From contig NC_079207.1 of NCBI RefSeq assembly GCF_026745355.1, positions 31,450,519-31,514,518 of the forward strand: 64,000 bases of DNA. Reading direction: 5' to 3'. The stretch is from Beta vulgaris subsp. vulgaris. Its lineage: Eukaryota; Streptophyta; Magnoliopsida; Caryophyllales; Amaranthaceae. Below are positions 58,022 to 64,000 of the stretch, one piece after another. Every line of letters starts with the position of its first letter. The stretch's first letter is position 1. The notes below the pieces were generated by a model. That model did not search any database. It worked only from the letters and a program-made list of their open reading frames with translations, and was not told the origin of the DNA. A program made the position numbers and the translations under genes.

Positions 58022-58457
58022 CGAACTAAAAGGATATGCAGATGCAGATTATGCTGGAGATCTTGTAAATAGGAAAAGCACCTCAGGTATGGCACAATTC
58101 CTTGGTCATAGTTTAGTTTCTTGGAGTACCAAGAAACAAAACACAGTTGCTTTATCCACTGCTGAAGCAGAATATGTAGCTGCTGCTGCATGTTGCTCTC
58201 AAATGCTTTGGATAAAACAACAACTTAGTGACTATGGAATAAACTTTGAATGTGTTCCTATTTATTGTGACAATACAAGTGCTATAGTATATCTAAAGAT
58301 CCAGTGCATCACTAGAGTAAAGCATATACATATTAGACATCACTTTTTAAGAGAAAATGTTGAAAAAGGTTTGATTAAACTTGAGTTTTGTCAAACTGAT
58401 TATCAGATTGCTGATATCCTAACTAAGCCTTTGCAAAGAGATAGATATGAAAATTAA
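58022..58457 (+). pseudogene. SIRE-B RNase H (end of pol)
   Basis: It opens with LKGYADADYAGDLVNRKSTS, then Glu in LSTAEAEYVAAAACCSQ, Asp in IYCDNTSAIVY and the copia end motif ADILTKPLQRDRYEN followed by a stop at 58455-58457. Upstream, 57820-58010 holds the RT connection (YRGMIGSLLYLTASRPDIAF). A shift lies near 58012. Confidence 0.93.
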
Positions 58458-59097
58458 GGCTTGAGTTAGGCTTAATAAAAATTAAGTGATTGTTCCTATG
58501 TCAATTCCCCCATGTTTGAATCAATTTGAGTGACTTTGTGTGCTAAAAATAATTGTGTTTAATTGCCTAAGACCATTGCAAATTGGAATGTTGCAAAACA
58601 TAACATGAAGTCAAAGAAATAAACAACTCACAAATGTCACATAATACTCCCCTTACTGTTCCTAAGGTCAAGAAACATGCATAGTATGAAGGAAATTGAT
58701 ATGTAGCATTAGTTGTTCCTATAGCACAAGTTCCTTAGCATTTATTTTCTTTCAAAAATTAAAATTCATAAAAATCCGAAAAATCCGAAAAATCCCAAAA
58801 ATAAGGGGAACCAGTTTAATTAAATCTTGGTTCTTTTATCTTTTCGTTTTCTTCTTTATTTTTATTTTTATTTTTTTGCTTTATTTCTTTCCCGCGTGTC
58901 ATAATTACTATTACATGCAAAACTTCCTTCTTCAATTCATCTAAGAAACCGTGTTCCTCTCAAACGCTTCATCTTCACCAATCCGAAACCTCATCACACC
59001 CTTTGATACTCCATAAAAACCTCCAAACCTTCAAAATCATGGCAAAAACTTCAAGAAACTCCCTTTTCCAACACCAAAAACAACCGACACTTCAAAA
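58458..59097 (+). other. SIRE-B spacer between pol and the extra ORF
   Basis: AT-rich transcribed spacer without coding signal. In SIRE-type elements the envelope-position ORF is expressed downstream of pol. Confidence 0.5.
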
Positions 59098-60829
59098 ATG
59101 GAAATTTCTTCATCTCCAACTAAAACCCTTGAAACCGACATAATTCAAGAAAACCCCATAGAGGAACAGCAATTAGAATCTCCTAGAAGGAGCATGGAGA
59201 AGAAAATTGATTGGGGAAGAGATGAAGAAGAAACCCCGGAACAATCTCAGGGGGAAGAAGAAGAAACTGCACCTGTTCCTTCCAAAGGAACTGTTTCTTC
59301 GTCTTCCAAGAAAAGGGTCGAACGAAGTGAATCTAGGTATGTTTGGGTTTTGCGTCGATTTAGAATGGGCAATATAATAAATTTCTAGAATTAACCTCCA
59401 TTCTAAAGGAACAAGGCATGGAATTCTTGTTTGAATTCGCCTTTAATAATGCTCTTGTTCCTCTAGCTATGGATGAGTTTGTGCAAATTTGTTAATACTA
59501 ATGGAACTTGCACAACTGAGTTAGAGGAAAGAAAATAAGGTTTAATCAAGCAACTTTAAGCAAAGTATGGGAAGTTCCTTGCAAAGGAACTGATTTGTAT
59601 TTTAAAAGGAAAGGAACTGTTTCCTTTCCGAATTTTCCTCAAGACAAAATCTTAGAATATTTTGGAGGAACAGCTGGCCAAAACAAACTTAACCATAACC
59701 TACTCTCTCCCCTTCACAAAGTACTGTTTAACTTGGTTTGGAGAGCACTCATTCCTCGAACTGAAAAGAGGAATGAAGTGGGTCTCTTGGATATGTGTTA
59801 CATGTTTTGCTTGGACCACCACATACAAATCAATTTCCCTTCCCTCTTCATTCAACATTTAACCCACTGTATTGAGAACAATTGTGTAATTTGGTACGGT
59901 GCCTTGATAACTTCTTACTTCATCATTTTGAAGTAAGACTTACGGTTGGACCACCATAGGAGTCAAACAAGGGAACATCTTGAATGAGAAGACCCTAAAT
60001 GGACTTGGCTTGTCTGTCCAAGAAGGTGTTCTCATTCAAGGAAGAATGGCTTCCAGTTCCTCAGGAAAAAGAAAATGTCCAAACTGGACTTAGACGAAGA
60101 TAATGATGTAATCTTGGATAACCCTGTTCCTAAGCCGGAGGAACCAAACCTAAGAGGCGCAAACACATTGCCACTAAGCCTAAACCCTCTGTTCCTTGAG
60201 AGTGAGAAAGAGCACTCGTAGAAAAATTGCTCCCGTTCCTGTTCCTTCCAACGAGGACTCTCCATTAGTCCTTTCGGATAATGAGGAACAGGTACCCTCT
60301 ACTCTCAAGGAACCTACTCCACCACCATCTCCCAAACTCTTTGTTCCTTTCACAAAATACCCTCCATTTCACCTTCGTCCTTCTCTGTTCCTTCAGTTTT
60401 GAGCAGTTGAAGGATGAAAAAAAGGCCAAATCCTTTTGCTTCCACCTCCACAACTCTTCCACCCACACCACCATTTCTTCCTCCCATTTATCACCCTTCA
60501 CCTTCTGTTTCCATTCCTGGAACAGATGAGCCTTCCACTCAAACCCCTCCAGTTCCTTCACAAAATCCCCCATCTGCCTCTAGTTTCAAGGGTAAGGAAC
60601 AGGAAATCCGGATGATACTAACTGGGTTAATGAAGTCTGCCTTCCTGCACAACATATGATAAAATTTTACAATCATCTTCATTGGACTTTGGATGCCAAA
60701 ACTGATACTATGATAAGTCTTATGAAGAAATTGAGTGATACCGTGGTTGCGCAGCAACAAAAGATGGACACTATGGCTCGTACCTTGGAGGAGCTGAAGG
60801 AACAGATTGGTCTCAATCATGGGGGGTGA
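59098..60829 (+). pseudogene. SIRE-B envelope-position ORF
   Basis: Position and layout fit the third ORF of SIRE elements, sometimes described as envelope-like and related to the 'putative plant transposon protein' family. Pieces: 59098-59388 (acidic, Ser/Glu-rich start), 59595-59936 (RALIPRTEKRNEVGLLDMCY), 60196-60402 and 60414-60659 (Pro/Ser-rich), and about 60675-60829 (TDTMISLMKKLSDTVVAQQQ, then KMDTMARTLEELKEQIG), a coiled-coil-like C-terminus ending at TGA. I see no clear signal peptide. Frames are broken by at least five shifts. Function of this ORF in plants is unknown. Confidence 0.75.
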
Positions 60830-61444
60830 TGAAAAATTGGAGGATGTGGTTGAAGAAGAAGTTGTAGAGGAACACCATTCCCCTTCCCTTTCTTAGTTTT
60901 TTTTTGTTTTGTTGTTCCTGTTTCTTTCATCAAGGAACACACACTTTTGTTCTTCCTTTTTCTTTTCTTTCTTTGTTTTGTTATGGAACAAGTGCTATAT
61001 AATCAATGACTTTTGCTATATTGTCTATGTTTCTAAATGTTTGCATAATTTCTTCCTTGGAATGGCTAGTATTATGTGATTGATGTTTGAGCAAGTTTAC
61101 TCTTTGATTTTCTAACTTAACCACTAATGGTGCTTGCATATTGGTCTTAAGGTGTTAAATCAATTCATCAATTCATGCAGAGTCTATTCTTTTTGAGGAT
61201 GACAAAGGGGGAAAAGGATTTAAGGAACAAACTGTACATAAACTTAAAAAATGAAATTAAAAAAAATTAAAAAATTGGATAAGGTAAATGAAAAATCAAA
61301 AATAGGTTAAGGTAAATGAAAAATCAAAACTTCAGTTACTACATAATTGTGTTTTATTTTTCATTTTCTTCTTTATGTTTTTATTTTCATTCACTTATAT
61401 TATTTGTTATTTTCCTTAGTTTGTACCTTTGTTGTCATCATCAA
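60830..61444 (+). other. SIRE-B 3' non-coding region
   Basis: AT-rich sequence between the last ORF and the polypurine tract, with a duplicated word 'ggtaaatgaaaaatcaaaa' at about 61281 and 61312. No gene. Confidence 0.5.
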
Positions 61445-61456
61445 AAAGGGGGAAAT
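61445..61456 (+). other. SIRE-B polypurine tract
   Basis: AAAGGGGGAAAT immediately before the 3' LTR at 61457, the plus-strand primer site for reverse transcription. Confidence 0.9.
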
Positions 61457-62819
61457 TGTTGAACCCTAGTTTTGATAATGACAAAGAAACAAAGGAACAA
61501 ACTAAGTAGTGAACTAATGAATTATTTAAGTGTATGGTGTTAAGGTATCAATGCAAGGAACTGGGAGAATACGAAGTCAATGAAGAAGTCAAGAGAGGAT
61601 TTCAAAGGCTAAGTAAAGAAGTTTCTATGTTGATACTGGAGCAAGCATTGGATCAAGAATAATAGAAGCTAGGCGTTTTATTTTCTAGTTCCAATGTAAA
61701 GGAACAAAGAAAGAATGGTAAGGAACTGTGGCAGAATATTTGAGAATGAGCTTTGTTCCTTTGTAAAGAACAAACTAAGTGGCACTTAGCAATATGTTAA
61801 AGGAACTGATAATAAAAGGAACTAGACTTAGGCGTGTAATTATGTAACGGTTAAAAGATAATGGAGTAAGTCATGCCTAGATTATAGGAAATTAGTTATT
61901 TCTAATTTCAAATGATAAAATCAGTTTTAAAAAAGAAAATCTGTTTTGGAAAAGATTTTATTTTTCGGAAAATAAGAAAATAAATATCCGGTTGTTAGAA
62001 AGATTTTTATTCAAAGATATTATTTTCTTAAAGATTAGAAATTCAGATTTAAAGATAAAAAGAGTTTATAAAAACTGATTTTCGGATAAGCTCAAGGAAC
62101 TCCTATTATTTAGGAGTAATGGCTGCATTTTATCCACGTTCATTTATAGTTCATGGGATCATGGGACATGATGTAAAACGTGTTCCTTAGGGGAAGGAAC
62201 ATCATGGGTAATGGATTAAAACGTGTACTCTAACATTAATCCCACGTTCTTCATGATTAACACTATAAATATAGAAGTCTAGATAAGTTCCAAATTGTGT
62301 CTGACTAAGTAATTAAGTGAGTTTAACTTATTAAGTGTCAGTGCCTTCATTCTCTCATAATAGCCATTTGTTCTTTGCCTTCTTACTCTAATTCCACTAA
62401 GCTTATTTCGATCAATTGTATTTTGGTTTTTGGGGTAAGGGAACTTTGAGTGAAGTTCTGTAAGAGAAAGGCTTTGAGTGAAGCTTGTATGTGTGAGAAA
62501 ACTTCGAGTGAAGTTGAGAGGAACTGCTGTTAAGGGAACAGTGGTTCAGGAACTTGAGTTTAGGAACTCAAGGTGTGGCTCGAGTTAGAATTAGGTTGTA
62601 ACAGAGTTGTTTGGCCTAATTAGTGAAAGTGTTGAGTTTAAAATCCCTAGTGGTCGAGGTTGTTTCTTCTTGTTGGGCCCAAGAAGTTTTTCCTCGTAAA
62701 AATCCCTTGTGTTCCTTTAGCTTGTTTATTCGTTTAAGTTTTAATTTCCGCAAAAAGTTACATTTATTTCTACACCTACAATTCACCCCCTCTCTTGTAG
62801 TGTTCCTAGGGAAATAACA
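61457..62819 (+). repeat. SIRE-B 3' LTR (1363 bp)
   Basis: It starts TGTTGAACCCTAG, ends GGGAAATAACA and is followed by the ATACT duplication. Confidence 0.95.
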
Positions 62820-63501
62820 ATACTTTAGCTAGTTTTTAGAAAAAATATCTTTTTCAAAATCTTTTATAAAACCGGAAAACAGTTTTTATAATTCAAAAAT
62901 CCGAAACATTTTGAAAACCGGAAATAATAAATTTTTCGAAAACTAATTCTTTTAATATTTTAAAAAGATAATATTTGAAAATCAGTTAATTTAAAATCAG
63001 AAAATCTTTTTAAAATCTTTTCCTAACAAACTTAAACTAACTTCCTAAAATAATGAATCTTAGTCAAATTATCCCTAAAAACTCTAACAACTATATTGGA
63101 CACACAATTATCTTAGGCGCACAATATTAGTCACTTAGAAGTTCCTAAATTAGTTTTAAGTCTTGTTCCCTAATTATTAAGTCTTGTTCCTATAGTGCCA
63201 GGTCTGTTCCTTTCATGGGAACAGAACCAAGTTCCTTTGAGGATTCACCAAGAACTTAATAAAGCTTTTACTCAACCTTAACAAGAAGATTAATAAATAC
63301 CCTAATGTATTCTATTCTTCATTCCATGCTTAATTCTTCATCTCTCGAACATCTTTACTTCGATCTTGATTAATTCTCCCGCTTTAATCTTCAATCAAGT
63401 ATTCTCTTAGCTCGAGCATGAATTACCTTGCAACAACATAAATAAAATATATATTCTATGTCTTTTGTGGTTAGGTCATCTTCAAAACTCAAGGGTCAAC
63501 A
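62820..63501 (-). mobile_element. SIRE-A 3' LTR, part 2
   Basis: It continues the LTR interrupted at 52025 (the ATACT at 62820-62824 is the target duplication) and ends ...AAGGGTCAACA at 63501, the inverse of the TGTTGACCCTT start of the solo LTR. The two pieces sum to about 1546 bp, close to the 1561 bp of the solo LTR. Confidence 0.92.
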
Positions 63502-64000
63502 ATTTCCCCTTTTTGAGATGACAACAAAAGGCATATACTAAAAATAATACACATAAGTCATATAAAAATAAGTTTAACAAAGTATGTAACCAAGTTAAAT
63601 TAAGTATTATAGACTTGTTATTTTTTTTTGTAATGTCGAAATATGAGAAAATAATTCATTGACAAAAAAAAATTCACTCTGATTTGCCTTATCTTTCCCC
63701 CCATGGCATCTTCAAAAACATAGTCCACGATTTCAAAAAGATGAATATTATTCACTAAACACATCACAACACCAAACTTGTAAGAAATAAGTTGGTTAGT
63801 ATAAGCAAATAAAGTATTCAACTCTCCAAAATCGCAATCCAAGAATATTAGCCATTCATTTAGACGCACACATGCAAAAAGATCAAACTTAGAATTTAGC
63901 AAACCAATAAGTTCCATTGTAGCATGATTAAGGAGAAGGATAGAAAAGACAAATATTAAACAAAGTTCATGTTCCCACACAAAATAAAAAACANCACGAG
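63502..64000 (-). mobile_element. SIRE-A internal region, 3' end (continues past the window)
   Basis: A minus-strand polypurine tract (AAAAAGGGGAAAT, 63502-63514) abuts the LTR, as in SIRE-B. Beyond is AT-rich sequence with one open frame. An ambiguous base N is present at 63994. The rest of SIRE-A lies to the right of the window. Confidence 0.85.
63618..63980 (-). CDS. Unrecognised ORF near the 3' end of SIRE-A
   Basis: 120 codons on the minus strand, hydrophobic at the start and containing ATMELIGLLNSKFDLFACVR. By position it could be the end of the envelope-position ORF, but I see no convincing match to the equivalent part of SIRE-B. The start is not firm and the frame may begin outside the window. 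Confidence 0.3.
   Translation of the reverse strand: MWEHELCLIFVFSILLLNHATMELIGLLNSKFDLFACVRLNEWLIFLDCDFGELNTLFAYTNQLISYKFGVVMCLVNNIHLFEIVDYVFEDAMGGKIRQIRVNFFLSMNYFLIFRHYKKK

Larger units (their letters stand above)
52026..62819 (+). mobile_element. SIRE-B: complete SIRE/Maximus-like Ty1/copia element (10.8 kb)
   Basis: Two LTRs of about 1.35 kb (52026-53378, 61457-62819), a perfect 5-bp duplication ATACT (52021-52025, 62820-62824), iMet PBS, gag with two zinc knuckles, protease, integrase, RT and RNase H, then a long extra region with an envelope-position ORF, and a polypurine tract. Size, the extra ORF and long LTRs fit the SIRE lineage. The two LTRs are nearly identical over long stretches; differences are mostly single-base indels. 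About ten frame breaks in the coding region, also mainly single-base, may be sequence errors. Confidence 0.95.

Overview
This window is intergenic plant nuclear DNA, AT-rich and almost entirely built from nested transposable elements. The evidence is plant-type LTR retrotransposons (Ty1/copia of SIRE and short-LTR types, Ty3/gypsy chromovirus, Athila/Tat-like non-autonomous elements), CACTA (En/Spm) transposons with TNP2 and Transposase_24 proteins, Helitrons, and hAT, Harbinger and Mutator-type MITEs. The AT richness and SIRE/CACTA content suit a eudicot, but I cannot name the species. I see no convincing host gene, no tRNA or rRNA gene and no CRISPR array. The 12-base iMet-like matches are retrotransposon primer-binding sites.

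Layout. 1-2924: minus-strand LTR element, 5' LTR (623-2924), PBS and start of the internal region. It sits in a minus-strand CACTA element (CACTA-1, 2925-7948, TNP2 N-terminus and right terminus), which also holds a solo SIRE-like LTR (3316-4876, TSD GTCTT). 7949-19342: a chain of three Athila/Tat-like LTRs separated by two short internal regions, the second carrying a 1.5-kb GGGCTGCGC foldback CACTA element (14272-15788, TSD TTT). 19353-20822: Helitron cluster with a TA/TG microsatellite. 20903-25938: AT-rich spacer with a hAT MITE (8-bp TSD), a Tourist/Harbinger MITE (TAA) and a Mutator-like foldback (9-bp TSD). 25939-41033: a large minus-strand CACTA element (CACTA-3) with a decayed TNP2 gene and a split Transposase_24 gene whose exons are separated by a copia insertion (29887-35336, TSD AAGGG).

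41034-47390: 3' LTR and pol of a Tekay-type chromovirus, fused at about 47390 to the back half of the same LTR family seen at 623-2924. 47390-51156 is a paralogous copy of 1718-5654 (LTR end plus CACTA-1 transposase), carrying a second GGGCTGCGC foldback (49655-51046, TSD TAT). 51157-64000: a minus-strand SIRE-like element (SIRE-A) whose 3' LTR (51157-63501) is split by a complete 10.8-kb SIRE-like element, SIRE-B (52026-62819, TSD ATACT), with gag, protease, integrase, RT, RNase H and an envelope-position ORF. The internal part of SIRE-A runs off the right edge.

The elements do not act together as a pathway; the record is one of nested insertion. The order that can be read is: CACTA-1, then the 623-type LTR element within it, then duplication of that block, then independent insertions into each copy (solo SIRE LTR in one; the GGGCTGCGC foldback and SIRE-A in the other), and last SIRE-B into SIRE-A. 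Names such as CACTA-1, SIRE-A and Copia-1 are local labels. All identity statements come from reading by eye.
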